A DNA stretch of 64,000 nt from Daphnia carinata. Lineage: Eukaryota; Arthropoda; Branchiopoda; Diplostraca; Daphniidae. Positions 24,561-36,920 of this stretch are shown here, piece after piece; position 1 is the first letter of the stretch; each line of letters starts with the position of its first letter. The notes beneath the pieces are model-generated. The model was not told the origin of the DNA and made no database searches. It saw only the letters and a list, made by a program, of their open reading frames with translations. Location of the stretch: the NCBI RefSeq assembly GCF_022539665.2, contig NC_081331.1:8587534-8651533 (forward strand). The letters run 5' to 3'. The position numbers and the translations under genes are program-made.

Positions 24561-27500
24561 ATGGCATTCGCATTACCAGCCTTCGAAAGTTTCTCCATTA
24601 GTGACGACCCTCAAAACGTTGGCGCACGTTGGAAGAAATGGGTGTCCAGGTTCGAGACAATGCTCTTGGCCATGAACATTGTAGAAGAGGACTCTAATAC
24701 AAACGCACAGAAATCAGCAATCGACAAACGAAGACTCGCCCTGATGCTGCACTACGCCGGATCTGAAGTGGCCGACGTGTATGACACCTTATCGGGCGAA
24801 GACGAAGACAAAGAATCATACCCAAAAACGAAGCCCTTGCTGCAAACTTACTTCCAGCCTAAACAAAACATTGAGCTTGAAGTATACAAGTTCAGGAAAC
24901 TGCGACAGGAAGATGGTGAAACAATGGACGCCTATGTCACCAGGCTTCGCAAGCAAGCAACACTCTATGATTTCCCAGACGATGATCGTGAAATCAAGTT
25001 TCAAGTCATCCAAGGATGCCTGTCAAGCTCATTTAGGAAGCTCTGTCTACGTGGTCAGCTGTCCCTGAGTAAGATGCTAGAACACTCTAGATCAGCCGAA
25101 GCAGCTAATCACTATGAGGAAAACATAGAGAAACACAACCAGAAGTCTGGAAACGCAATGAAACACAAAAATACAAAGTACCCACAACGAAGAAAAACTT
25201 CTTGGCAAGCACCACTTCAGAGCAAAGAAACTGGCAAATGTCGGGATTGCGGGGAAGAGTGGCCACACAAAAACAGAATCTGCCCAAGCAAAAATGTATG
25301 TTGGAACTGCGGAATGAAATTCCCACACGCGGATGAAGTACAATGTCCAGCTATAGGTAAAACATGCACAAAATGCAACAAGCCAAATCATTTTGCGAAA
25401 ATGTGCAGAAGCTCCAATCAACGCAACCCCTCAAGTGGCACACAGGAGATAAAAGAAATCACACAAAAGCTACAGAACCAAGCAATAAACTCTTCCGACG
25501 AATCAAGCGATGAGTCGGTGTTTTCCGTCTGCGCCATCAACAACCAGAGGAGACCGATGACGTCAATACAGGTCAGCGAAACCAAAATCGCAATGATGAT
25601 CGACACAGGCTCGATATGTAACATGATCGGGTTGAAAACATTTAACAAATTAAATCCGAGGCCCGTTCTGAAACCAACCAACACAGTGATCAACGCGTAC
25701 GGAAACCAACCGCTTGACATTAAAGGAAAATTCTCAACAATCATCAGGTCCAAGCATGCAGAGTCGAAAGTTACGGTGTATGTAAGCGCTGAGAACAATG
25801 CCGACAACCTACTGAGTTGTGAAACTGCCAAAGACCTGAAGATCGTCAAAATCATAAACGCAACTCATACACAAGCCAGATACGAACAGCTAAAATGCGA
25901 ATTTACGTCACTCTTCAAAGGCACTGGCAAAATGAAGAATTACACCGTGAAACGACACATCGACCCATCGGTTCCTCCAGTCACGCAGAAACACCGGCGT
26001 GTTGGGTTCCATCTCAGAAAAGCCGTCGAGGAGGAGATTCAAAAGCTGTTGCAAGAAGATATCATCGAACCAGTTACGGGAGGTCCAACCCCATGGGTAT
26101 CACCCTGTATTGTGGTTCCAAAACCAAAGCAGCCCGGCAAGTTTCGTGTGTGCGTAGACATGCGCGCTCCAAACAAGGCAATAATGCGCACCCGCCACCT
26201 CATTCCCACCATCGAAGACCTCGTGGTCGATTTAAATGGAGCCAAATTCTTTTCAAAGCTCGACATGAACCAAGGTTACCATCAGTTAGAGCTCATGCCG
26301 GAATCTCGTTTCATCACAACTTTCGCTAGCCATCGTGGACTGTTCCGCTACAAGAGACTTAACTTTGGCATAAACTGCGCCGCAGAAATCTTCGACGATG
26401 TCATAAGGCAAATAATTAGTGGCATTCCCGGTGTCGTCAATCGTAGCGACGACATACTCGTGACCGTAAGATCCAGAGGTGAACATGACCAGAATCTTCG
26501 GGAAGTGCTACGAAGGCTCCAGGAACGCAACCTCACCCTCAACTTTGGAAAATGTGAGTTCGGGAACAGGGAAGTCACGTATTTTGGTCTTCACTTTAGC
26601 GAAGATGGGATCGCCCCTGACAAAGCCAAGGTTCAGGCCATCGACGAAGCCGCCCCTCCATCTGGACCAGACGAGGTATCAAGTTTCCTCGGCATGATTA
26701 CATTCTGCAGTAGGTTCATAGCGGATGCTGCAAGCATCAGTGAACCTTTGAGAAAACTCACTCACAAGAAAACCGAATGGGCGTGGAGTACCAAAGAACA
26801 AACAGCATTTCAGGAGCTCAAGAACCGTCTAAAGAAAGCAGTAACGCTGGCGTACTACGACGTAAAAAAATCGACATCTTTAATTGTTGACGCCAGCCCA
26901 ACCGGGCTTGGTGCAATCCTAACGCAAACATCAAAAGACGCCAGTTAAACCCCAGTCGCGTTCGCCAGCAGACGTTTAACCGACGTCGAATCTCGCTTTT
27001 CCCAAACAGAGCGCGAAGCTCTCGCAATCACCTGAGCAATACTGCATTTTCACTTGTATCTCATAGGTACCAAGTTCTCGGTAATAACGCACCACAAGCC
27101 ACTGGAAACCATTTTCAACAAACCGTTGATTCAACCTCCAGCCCGAATTGAAAGATGGTTACTCAAGCTTCAGCAATACGAGTTTGAAGTCAAGTATCAA
27201 CCCGGTAAGAACAACCCGGCTGACTTCATCTCACGCCATCCAGCCCATCAGAACAGGACCCCGTCAAGAGAAGAAATAATCGCTGAGAACTATGTCAACC
27301 ACATCGCAATGACGTCAGCACCAAAAGCCGTTACCATCAAGGAAGTGGCAGAAGCTACCGCACGAGACAAAGCGATCCAAGTCATAGCTAAAATGCTCGA
27401 TTGTAAACGTGACACCAAACAAGAAAACCTAACGCCTGGTGAGTCCGAGCGCGTCAGAGCATTCAAACTTGTCCTGAACCAACTGTCACGAGTACAATCC

Positions 27501-28735
27501 ACTGAAGGTCTACTACTGCTTAAGGGTTCGAAGCTGGTCATTCCCCAAGAGCTCACTGATCGCGAAATAAAGATAGCGCACCAATGTCATCCGGGAATTG
27601 TGAAGACGAAAAGCCTGATCAGAGAAAAAGTGTGGTTCCCTGGAATAGACAAGCTGGTCGAAAGAAGGATTAGCTCTTACATCCCATGCATGGCAGCCAA
27701 CCCAACTGTGCGACCGGAACTTCTGCTGACGTCACAGCTTCCATCCGGGCCATGGACCGAGATCAGCGTGGACTTTGCACAATTGCCCGATAACAATTAT
27801 CTTGTAATCTATGACGATTACTCACGTTTCCCGGTCATACAAAAAGTCTCCAGCACATCGGCGAACGCCATAATCCGCAGATTGAAAGAGGTTTTCGCCA
27901 TGTTTGGCATCCAAACAACACTCAAAAGTGACAACGGTCCACCATTCTCGAGCAAGAACATGAAAGACTTCGCGGAGGAATTCAACTTCCAACATCGCAA
28001 AGTCACCCCTCTTGGCCACAAGCTAACGGTGGCGTCGAACGTTTTATGAAGACCCTGAAGAAAACAATCCGGTGTTTGGCCGGTGAAGGTCTGTCATGGA
28101 AAGAGAACATCTCTACATTCCTTTTAAATTATCGAGCGACACCCCACTCAACAACAGGAGTACCACCTGCAACCGCGTTATTTGGCCGGCCGCTAAGAAC
28201 ACGGATTCCAGAACTCCCCAACTCTAACGCAACAGACGAAAAAATCCGCCTGAAAGATGCTCAACAAAAAGCGAACATGAAAAAACACGCAGACAAGCAC
28301 GCTCAACTCCGTATATTCAACTTAGGCGACAAGGTTCTTCTCCGAAAAGACAGCGTCCGCAACAAGATTGACCCTCCCTTCCATCCGGAAATCTACACTG
28401 TAGTCGCTGTCAAAGGGAACATGATCACAGCAAGCCGCGGGACTCACACAGTCACTCGAAACATCTTTTACTTCAAAGAAGTAACCGGAGCAGTCGGAAG
28501 CCAAGACGTTCATTGCAACCCTGAAGAAGACGAAGAACTTGATCAGCAAAATCAGCATAACGAAAATCTTTTAGGAAATGTGCCGAGCAACGACGGGGAA
28601 AGAACAGGACCTGAAAACCCTGTTGACTCCAACACTCCAGATCCAGGAGAACACATCGGTCAACAAAGACCAACCGGTCGCCCCAGACGCAACTGTAACC
28701 TCCCGAAGAGATTCGAAGATTACGAAGTCAACTAG
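24561..28735 (+). pseudogene. Gag-Pol polyprotein of the gypsy element, interrupted
   Basis: The ATG at 24561 opens a 795-codon frame. The Gag part (about residues 1-290) has a capsid-like helical region and three Cys/His knuckles ending in the canonical CTKCNKPNHFAKMC. The protease has D-T-G-S (about residue 349). RT motifs are TPWVSPCIVVPKPKQPGKFR, FSKLDMNQGYHQLEL, and S-D-D-I-L-V with the Asp pair; the connection and RNase H begin with IVDASPTGLGAIL. TAA at 26946-26948 and TGA at 27033-27035 stop the frame inside RNase H. The frame then runs open to about 28010 through the integrase zinc region and core (VDFAQLPDN, K-S-D-N-G-P-P-F). A one-base deletion near 28015 shifts it into the frame that ends at 28735 (integrase C-terminus and basic GRPRRNC tail). 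One integrase zinc ligand appears changed (Tyr codon 27678-27680). The pieces make capsid, cleave the polyprotein, copy RNA and integrate DNA in active relatives. Confidence 0.92.
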
Positions 28736-28952
28736 CAACCGAAAACCATTGAGTCGCTCATGTAGCTGTGTCTTCTACCTGTTGTCAAACTCCGCATCAC
28801 ACTTCTTTTTTCGTGTCATAATGTATGACTATTCTTGCAACTCAGTGCTACCCTCGTAACGCAGTCAACCTAGAAATTTTGGTCATCCATCCATGTGATA
28901 CAGAGCATGTGTCCTTTTCTTTGTGCTTTCATTTGTTAAAGGTTGGATGTGA

Positions 28953-29124
28953 TGTAATGTTTGGTACAGCCACCAGATAGCGCTGTTGCTATGTGGGGGG
29001 GACTAGAGACGAATACAGTACGATATAGCCAGCCAAGGAGCATGGTCACAACCGATCCGCCTAATCTAAATTGAATCATCGGCATCCGGCTAGTTGCTGT
29101 GTTGTTATAACACAGGACGTTACA
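28953..29124 (+). repeat. 3' LTR (172 bp)
   Basis: Starts TGTAATGTTTGGTACAGCC and ends GGACGTTACA, followed by the GATTC duplication. A weak purine-rich stretch (AAAGGTTGGATG) just upstream is the best polypurine tract candidate. Confidence 0.9.
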
Positions 29125-29129
29125 GATTC
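29125..29129. repeat. Target-site duplication, right
   Basis: GATTC, same as 24315-24319. Confidence 0.85.
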
Positions 29130-29720
29130 CAATCAAATTTTGATTCGAATCAGCGATTCCAATCAATTTTGCTTGATTTTCACGATTTTTTATTTTCTTC
29201 AAAATTTGCTTTTATTTTTTATTCTGATTTTATGATTTTTGAACAAAATTGATTCGAATAAATTATTTTTATTAGGAATTTTTGCGACCATGGAAACGTT
29301 TAATAATAATGTGGGCTGGGTCACAAAGCTGTCTGTTTACTCTGTTAAATAGCAGACGAATTAATTTTCAAACGCGGTACATTTCTACACTGAACAACGT
29401 GACAGTGTCTTAGATATGATAACCGTTATGCGTATGATAATCACAGAATCACAGATTGTGATTTTTGATTCTGGTTCAAATTCATTGATTCTTATTCTTC
29501 TTATTCTGAACCAAAAATCTTGATCTATTCTGATTTTTTATTCTTCAAAAAAATGAACGCGTTATTCTATTCGGGTTTTATTCCAATCCGATTTCAAATT
29601 GATTCGGCCGATCACTGCCGCTTTCGTTATGTTTTAAAAAAAAACTTGGACAAGAAAACCTCAAAAGGCCTTCGAAGAGTTTATGCAAGAAAAACATTAT
29701 GAAAACAATGCAAATTTCTT
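29130..29720. repeat. GATT/AATC-rich low-complexity block
   Basis: Many irregular copies of GATTC, TGATTT and GAATC on both strands between 29125 and 29620; the gypsy element landed at its left edge. It could be an old satellite or MITE cluster. No gene. Confidence 0.5.
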
Positions 29721-31330
29721 TTTCATAATAATTTCACCCTACATTTAAGAAAGTGTTCAATTTTGCACATCAGTTGTCGTTTTCTGGTTAATATGCATAG
29801 ACGTCAAAAGCTTTTTTTGCAAAGTATGAGAACGTAGAAGCGATCTGCTAACGTTTTGTGCTTCAGAATTATTGCAGGTAGAAGAAAAGTATTGTTGGGG
29901 TTTGCCGAGCTCAAGATTTTATAAGCTGTCACAATAAACACCTGAAATTAGTGCTGTTCTTATTGGGAAAACGAAACGAACAAAGTAATGAAATGCTCCC
30001 TTATTGTTTGCTATAAAAAATAATAAGCTAATTTTCAAATTAACGAAAATTATTTTCGTTATTTTCGTTACTTTTTTTTCTATTTTAAGGCCTGCTTTTC
30101 ACCTGGGTTCGGCATCGTTTTACCCGTGAACGGCTAACTACCGAAAAGTGCTGTCATGACACACGAAAAAAATTGTTCTTTAGAGCATTTTCTTTTACTA
30201 TCGCGCCAATAGCTTCTGGTAGTTAGCCGGTCATTTTGTTGGCAATGTATACAATAGATATATTCAATTATTTTATATTATCAATACGTATTCATTATGC
30301 TTATCAAAGAAGAACCATCTAGCAACCAGAAAAGACTTCTTCTTCTTCTTTCTTCATCTTTCGCATAACGAGTTTACAAAACAAAGGAAATGTCTCTTGC
30401 ACCTGTTCCCAGGATTTTGACAAGCACCTAAAATCCTCTTAAAACAAAAGCACTAACACGACTTTTTTGCCAATTATTTTTGCATTTATTTGGCGAAAAA
30501 ACGAAAACGATGCACAAATCGTTTTAGTTAACTAAACGAATAACGAAATGAAATCAAAAAGAGGACAAAAAATAGATACAAATAATCGGAAAAGCACAAC
30601 TAAACAACCCTACCTAAGATTCAACTCGTATGGAAAAAGTCTAGAAAGGTCCCCGCCATGTAGGCGCTGAATTTCGAGAATTTCGTAAACCTTATCTGGT
30701 AGGCGACAAACGCTGACTTTTGCTACCAAATGACGGCCGGATAGTGCTAGGTACATAAAAAGCATAAGACATTGGCAATTAGACTTCAGAGAACCAGCTT
30801 CCAGAAAGAAAAAGAAAATGAATGGGGATCGTTTTCCTAATCTTCAAATCAGACTAATTTTTTTACCAAACTCTTAGAAGGTAGTTTTTTTTCCGTTTTG
30901 TTTTTTAAATAAAAAAAAAGTAAGTCCACAACCGTACCTGCCAAAAACACAGTTAATCTAACCAGGCAGTATGGAAAAAAACAGGGGTAACAGAAGATGA
31001 TAAAGGTTCAAGGTGCGTGGCAAGAGATGCGGGGATGGGTCGCTAGCGTGATGGCCACTAGCTATAAACTGTTTTTTCCAATGTTTAAGGTGCCTGACGC
31101 CTGGTGCCGCTGTACGTTCTACGTGATGACGGGAGAGCATCACCGGTGAATGCAGAGAAAAACTGGAATAGCTAGTAACGTGTGAGGAGTAAGGCAAAGA
31201 AGGAGTGCTTTAAAACGTCAGTTGAGTTTCTAGATCAAATCGCTACGCTGAATCATAGCTGCTTTCCTATAGCAGAAGAAAGATTTTCGAATGTATCGCT
31301 GTTGATCATGAACGTTGAGCCGAGGCCTAA
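29721..31330. other. Spacer, no gene; inverted-repeat block
   Basis: No coding frame. Contains ACGAAAA/TTTTCGT-rich patches near 30045-30070 and 30490-30550 and a perfect 11-bp inverted repeat GGCTAACTACC / GGTAGTTAGCC at about 30134 and 30216, which may mark a decayed MITE. Confidence 0.35.
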
Positions 31331-31727
31331 CAACAGCCTCAACGTCTGAAGAGAAATGCGCCGCCGCGACCGTCACCGCGCCTTCCCGCTCGCCCACCCA
31401 CTAGTCGGCCTGCTGTTGCACACACTCCTTCAATCGACATCTGGTAGTTCTTATCCCGGATTGCCAGGCAAATTTCAGTCAGTAGTTGCTGCACAACCTT
31501 ACGGGACTGTGCTTCTAGGTTCTCTGCTCACTCTTCCTTTTTCTGTCTTGCTTTTTCCTCTATACTTCTTTTTCCTGCATTTCACTTTGGTTGCTTTGAA
31601 AGTTTAACCTGCAAAAACCGATTTACTTTCCTCCTTTAGATGCTGAAAGTTCCTTCTACAAAATTCTCAGTTTTTATTTTATCTGCTACTCTTCTCACGT
31701 GATTAGTTTAATTTCGTTTTTTCCGCA

Positions 31728-31814
31728 GGCCGCTATTTTTCTCGATCATCGATTACTAACTGGCAGTGGCGACATTTTAAGCATCGAAAAATATATTTGG
31801 ACTCTGGCTCATCG
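31728..31814 (+). other. Candidate internal exon of an unknown gene
   Basis: An 87-bp stretch is open in one frame (29 codons, no stop), preceded by TTTTTTCCGCAG and followed by GTAAGT, both near-perfect splice signals. The translation (L-D-H-R-L-L-T-G-S-G-D-I-L) is not recognised. It could equally be a 5' UTR exon or chance. Confidence 0.25.
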
Positions 31815-34800
31815 GTAAGTTTTTTGGGACTCGAAATCCTTTTTCGTCTTATTCTTGCCATTCTCTGTAATACGCATCTATTTTTTACCTCATAGTTTGC
31901 TTACGTTTTTATTTTGGCCTATATGGCATCTGTGTCTTATCTGTCGTGTGCCGTTGGTACTCCTGAAATACGTTATTAGCTGCTTGAGTAGTATTTGACT
32001 GGCACAGCGTAGCATTAGCTATAATAAGGGAAGTGGGGTACCTGTGTAGAAACACATCCAGAGAACGCGTGCTGACCCGCCATCTGCCTGGATAGACAAG
32101 CGCAGTGTTTGGTGTGGCCCCTTTTTAACATGAGGCGGCTGCTGGATCAAACGAATCAATAGAATTCACTGACACAATGCACTAACAGAGGGGGAAAGCT
32201 ACAGGCGGTGTGTCGTCGAGACTAACCGTGGTGAGCTTGCACGGCGCTGTACGTCGTGTTGAAAGTGTACGAGTACCTACAGTTTTTGCATGCAGCTTGT
32301 GTGTGTTTGCTTTATGGTTTTCCTTCTAAGGGTGGATTCACAATTTCGTACGCATATAGTTTAATATCTGGTTTCGTGAGTTAATTAACGTAAGCACTGA
32401 AGCTTCGCATCCTCTGAGACGAAATGTCAAGTATCTTACGGGTTTCAAACTTGTACAATTCTAGAACCACTTGGTGGAATGGAAAAAAATTGAATCACAC
32501 AAAATTTAAATGATTGTAAAGCGCTTTGCCTATTAATGTTTGCTATAGCTGTAAAAGGTTTTGAAGAGCCACGAAAACCTGTTGCCTAAACGCGGATGTG
32601 AATCCTCTAGTAGCATCTTCTGCTTTTATTGATTACGTTGCTTTCGATTTGGCAACTAACTCGAAACGACAGAAGAAAAAAAGCGTCAGTACTTTAGATT
32701 GATTCTCTTTTCCTTCTTTTATATTTCTTGGAAGAGTGAAACATACGAATTTTCGTTTAACGTTGGTGTTCTTTTTAGACAATTAACTTGAAATCGCTCT
32801 ATGATGTATTCATTACGTAGATGTTAGTTTCTTTTTCCAATTGGTCAGAATTTACGCTTAGTAAGATTTAGCTCATGATCGTCGGCGATAAGTATTTGAA
32901 TCTAGCCAAGCTTAGAATTGCCTGATTGGATTGGGTAGTATCAAAAATCCAAGATAGATAACTGATAACAGATTAATATGGAAAAAATAGTTAGATTTTT
33001 TTATGTTTGTTATTTTTGATGGCGGCTGCTCTCGTTACGATTGCGATTAGAGACTGTGAACCCGAGTGTAAAATCATCCCACATCTTGCTGAAATCAGAA
33101 ACATTTGAGAGCCTCAAAGTGTTTGATAGCTATTGCTTATTAACCGTTCATAATCACTTCTATGCCACTTTGCGCTTGTTCAATGGAATTCATCCAATGG
33201 CAAAACCTCACTTTCGTGTATTTAAACACATAATTTGAAAAACGTCCCAAACTCTAGTCGTCGAACAAGTGGTCCCTCTGCCTCTCAATCTCGCCTGGTT
33301 CTCCCACTCACCGTCAGGTTGTTAAGTGAACGAAGTGGCTAACGTCAATACCAGTCATCTATGAACCAAAAAATCCCTGATGCTAGGCAAACATTGCTCC
33401 GCGGAATTTTGACGACTCTTCTTTGTTACCTATGAGGTTGTAGCAGTTGCTCGTTTTCATGTTTTAGCAAAGAATAACCTCGTCGTCGCACGTTCGGCCT
33501 GACTCTTACTTTGATCAGCGTCGTTGTCAGCCATTCTCATTTTTTCTTTATTCCATTCCAATATTACTCAAGTTTTTGACGCGAGAAACCAGTCAATTTT
33601 ATTCTAGGCCGCCATATGGCACCGAACCGAAGGGAAAGAAGTGTTAGAACTTTGGTACCTTTGCGATTACGTTACGTTTATTCATGCAGCCAGAGATAGA
33701 GCATGCGCCGGCTGACTTAGATACACGAGTGTTGGCGTTTTTTTTTTCGGCACGAAAAGACGAGATATAGATTTTTGAATTTAGCGAATGTTTTAGAAAA
33801 TATTAGCGATTTTTTTCAGAAACACATAGTAATCGGGATGCATGTAAATTCAAAAATAAGCGGCAAATATTTTCCTGCTTAACTTTGCCATGCGAATTTA
33901 AAATATTGATTGGGCCGAAAGGAACGTGGATGTTCAACTCTGGGTGAACGAGAGTAAAAACTCTGGAAGGGGATCATCCTATAACGATAAATATTTGGGC
34001 GAGATATCCATGGAGGTTCTTACTCATTTGTTTCCCTGTCACACTTCAGGCTTTAATGTTCTCATGACAAACACAGGAGGCTGATCCGTTCGTCTCTCTT
34101 GCTATCTGCATGAACCATTTGCATCGGTCATTCATCAGTCAATTTGTGTACAATAAGAATTCGAATTTATTCCTTGGCAAGCTGACAAATGCAATTTGTG
34201 AATAAGTATGGCTGTGGGTTGTTGGTCGCAGCTACGTAGGCAGATCAAAATTGACAACATCAAATCTATAATATGTATCCCGTGTCCAACAAAAAAAAAA
34301 CGTGGTCAAGAACGAAACGTTGTCTTTGGTTTTTTGTGTTCGAACCAAGAGGTAAAATGGCATACGGTGTTAAGGATAGTGAGCAGAGCACGATGCATGT
34401 GTATTAGTGTGAGTTAGCGCTGTACAAGTTTATTGCGTGGCTGGGAGCTGCAAAATCATGTCTAGTCTCCTCCGGAATATTTTTCTTAAAGGTTCTTCTA
34501 TAAGAGGCAGAATCCTGCAACTGTCAAACGTGAATAGTTGCGACGGATTTTTTTTTACGTCTGTTGCAGCTTCTGCTTCTTGTTCCCTCTAATCTGTTCT
34601 TCTCCAATGGAATTCGATTAACCATTGATTAGTTGACCTCTGAGCCCTTTCGTGCCCTTCTTCGGGAGACAGAAACATGGAGGCGGACACTTTTTTCTTT
34701 GTCTTTTTTTCAAGTCTATTCTTAGTGCATTACGTGACCCTTGTAGTCGGTTCACACACAAAATACGCCTAGGTGGCCTGCGGTTTTTCCATGGCAATAG

Positions 34801-36480
34801 GTCGATCAACTTTGCACGTTCTCTTGCAATATGCTATCTACCCTCCTCCCGAATCAAAACTCTCAATCCAGCGTGTTGTTTTTACACTGTATATTTATTA
34901 TTTTATTTTTTTTTATATAGATGAAATTAAACGCAAATGCCGAGCAAATGCAATTTTGCTATGCATTCTACTGTTGGAATGAAAAGTCGAAATGACGCAG
35001 GTTTACCTTGTGTATCGGAGGTATAACTAAGTTTTCCTTGGTTAGGTTAACTTCCCCGAGCTAAATCCATTCATGAAACTCGATCTGCCTGTGTGCAAGC
35101 AGCAAAATGTTAGTTGTTGTACACGAAAATCATCCATAGAACTGATGTTTGCAATGGCTGCCAGCGCTTAATTTTGATTTCTTTGAATTTTTAATATGTG
35201 GCCAGCAGAACATTGGGATTTCATCTTCCGGTTCGTTGAATATGGCCATTGTAAAAAGGGCTTTACGTCGTACGCGGAAGCATTGCAAACCTGGGAACGT
35301 GGATGCGTTTGCCATAGAAAGAATCTATGATCTCATGATGGGCGCAAACATTCCGACAATGGAGCCAACGAGTGCGCACGCTCGATTGAATGCAAAACGA
35401 GTCGGAAGGTGTAGAGGAGGAGCGAGTAGAGAGGAGGAAAGCGAATATGTAACTAACGCGCTGGTGGAAGAAGGAGGAAAATGGGAAAATATGAAAGAAA
35501 AAAAACACGAAGATAAACGAGAGAACAAGAGGGTTCGGTTTCAGTTATATTTCCACTGTCACCAATTGTAGGATACGTGTCCAGCGACGATACACCACAG
35601 CATATAAAAGCTTTGTTCAACTCCAACATACAGTTAAAGCCCGTATTTTTTTCTGTTCACCTGTGGCCTATCCTCTCTCTCGCCCTCTCTTCCCTCAAGT
35701 ATTGCGCGATGGTACGCGTCATATTCCCTTGTATCCAGTCAACGACTTACCATCGAATGTAGGGGTTATCTTTCGTTTGTCGTATCCACCCCCCGAAGTA
35801 GGCCTACTGTTTCTAAATCTCTTCTGATCCAATCAATGGTAGTGCCTTTTCTTTTACGTCTGACCAAGCCTCTATTGGAGACATAGTAGGCTTTTAATAA
35901 TGTCTGTATATCTAATTGCGTATATCATTAGACCTAAGCTTTTTTTTTGTGTGTGTGTGGATCACATAAAAACAGATGCTTTGTATAGGGCATACGCAAA
36001 CTGAAGACCCTTTATCTCTTCCAGGGAGACGACATATTATAGCGACGGTGCTGGTCACCGCTCGACTGGAGTTACTCGATGGACGTAATACTGCATGACG
36101 ACGAGATCAAGAACACAGCAAGCAAGAAATCCAACCAAGCGTTATGACCGGGCAGTTGGGCTTTGTTATTGACAGAGTCATGACACGTCTACGTCCTCAA
36201 GAAGACATAGTGAAACAACTGTACTGTGGCATTTGGTTACTTCTTTTTTGACCACTTCTTCCCTTTAGCGGAGAAAACAAGACAAAAAAAACTTCAATTA
36301 ATATGAAAGGAGCCATGGCGACCACGATGTAATTGGTAATAGATAGCACTACTTTTTCACTCGGTCCAGGCTTGGTGTTTGATAGATATCAGCGCAATTC
36401 TCTCATTATTGAAAAGGGTTTTTTCGGATTGTTTTATTGAATGTTTTTCTTTCGATAAGAGTGACCCGTTAGAAGGCACG
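31815..36480. other. Long spacer, no gene recognised
   Basis: Scattered frames under 145 codons without domains. The 35149-35571 plus frame (140 codons) ends in a charged, purine-driven run and overlaps an equally open minus frame, so it is not called. An 18-base word at 35971-35988 repeats one upstream of Cdk5. Confidence 0.35.
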
Positions 36481-36494
36481 AGTAAATTGCCAAG

Positions 36495-36920
36495 ATGGCC
36501 GCTTTGTTGGGAGGGATGGGAAAAATAAATGACAAGAGATCTCTCGAAAACGTAGTGGTTCTTGTTGTGCTTGGCGAAAGCAAGCAAAGTGTGTTCAGGA
36601 TAACTTACGGAATCAATACCTTCGTCTGCCTGTTTTCAAGGAAAGCGCCGATTTGGGCGTTGCAGGGTTATCGTCGCAGTAACAGGAAGAACGGCAAATC
36701 CTCTGCCAAGTATCGGTGAGATGCAACCGACTTTTCTCCACTCTACTTCCCCTTTTCTCATTCTCTCTTCTTCTTTTTCTTTTCTCTCTTCTCCTCCTCT
36801 TCTGTTTTTCCCCTTTTTTGGTACCCCCCCCCTCTTCTTTCCCTCTCTTCCCGTTCTCTCCCCCCCCCCTTTCTCCTTCTACTTTTTGTCAAAAACATCA
36901 GGATCGAATCAATAAAGTGA
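36495..36920 (+). CDS. Candidate two-exon small basic protein, unknown
   Basis: ATG at 36495 lies in a good initiation context (GCCAAGATGGCC). Exon 36495-36715 ends at a strong donor (CG|GTGAGA). A 185-bp intron with an exceptional polypyrimidine tract ends at CATCAG (36901), and exon 36902-36920 adds five codons and TGA, giving 79 residues with a basic C-terminus (YRRSNRKNGKSSAKYR). AATAAA at 36911-36916 overlaps the last codons. No family is recognised. The model rests only on splice signals and start context and may be chance. Confidence 0.2.
36735..36888 (+). repeat. 150-bp polypyrimidine tract
   Basis: Nearly unbroken C/T on the plus strand, with C-runs near 36824-36832 and 36861-36870. 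The open frames on both strands here are composition artefacts. Confidence 0.8.

Larger units (their letters stand above)
24320..29124 (+). mobile_element. Ty3/gypsy-type LTR retrotransposon, structurally complete, recently inserted
   Basis: A 4.8 kb element with TG...CA direct LTRs of 167 and 172 bp, a 5-bp GATTC target duplication, a primer binding site 1 bp after the left LTR, and one gag-pol region in the order Gag, protease, RT, RNase H, integrase (the Ty3/gypsy order, because integrase comes last). The two LTRs differ by only two substitutions and one 5-bp indel, so the insertion is young. The coding region is nevertheless broken (two stops, one frameshift). No env-like frame follows pol. 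LTRs this short are unusual for the group. Confidence 0.93.

Noticed and set aside
25418-25855. 145-codon minus-strand frame
   Set aside because: Antisense of the gypsy gag-protease region; no motif.
28736-28952. env-like frame after pol of the gypsy element
   Set aside because: Only 200 bp lie between the pol stop and the 3' LTR and no long frame is present.
35149-35571. 140-codon plus-strand frame
   Set aside because: Ends in a purine-driven charged run, overlaps open minus frames, no domain and no splice context.
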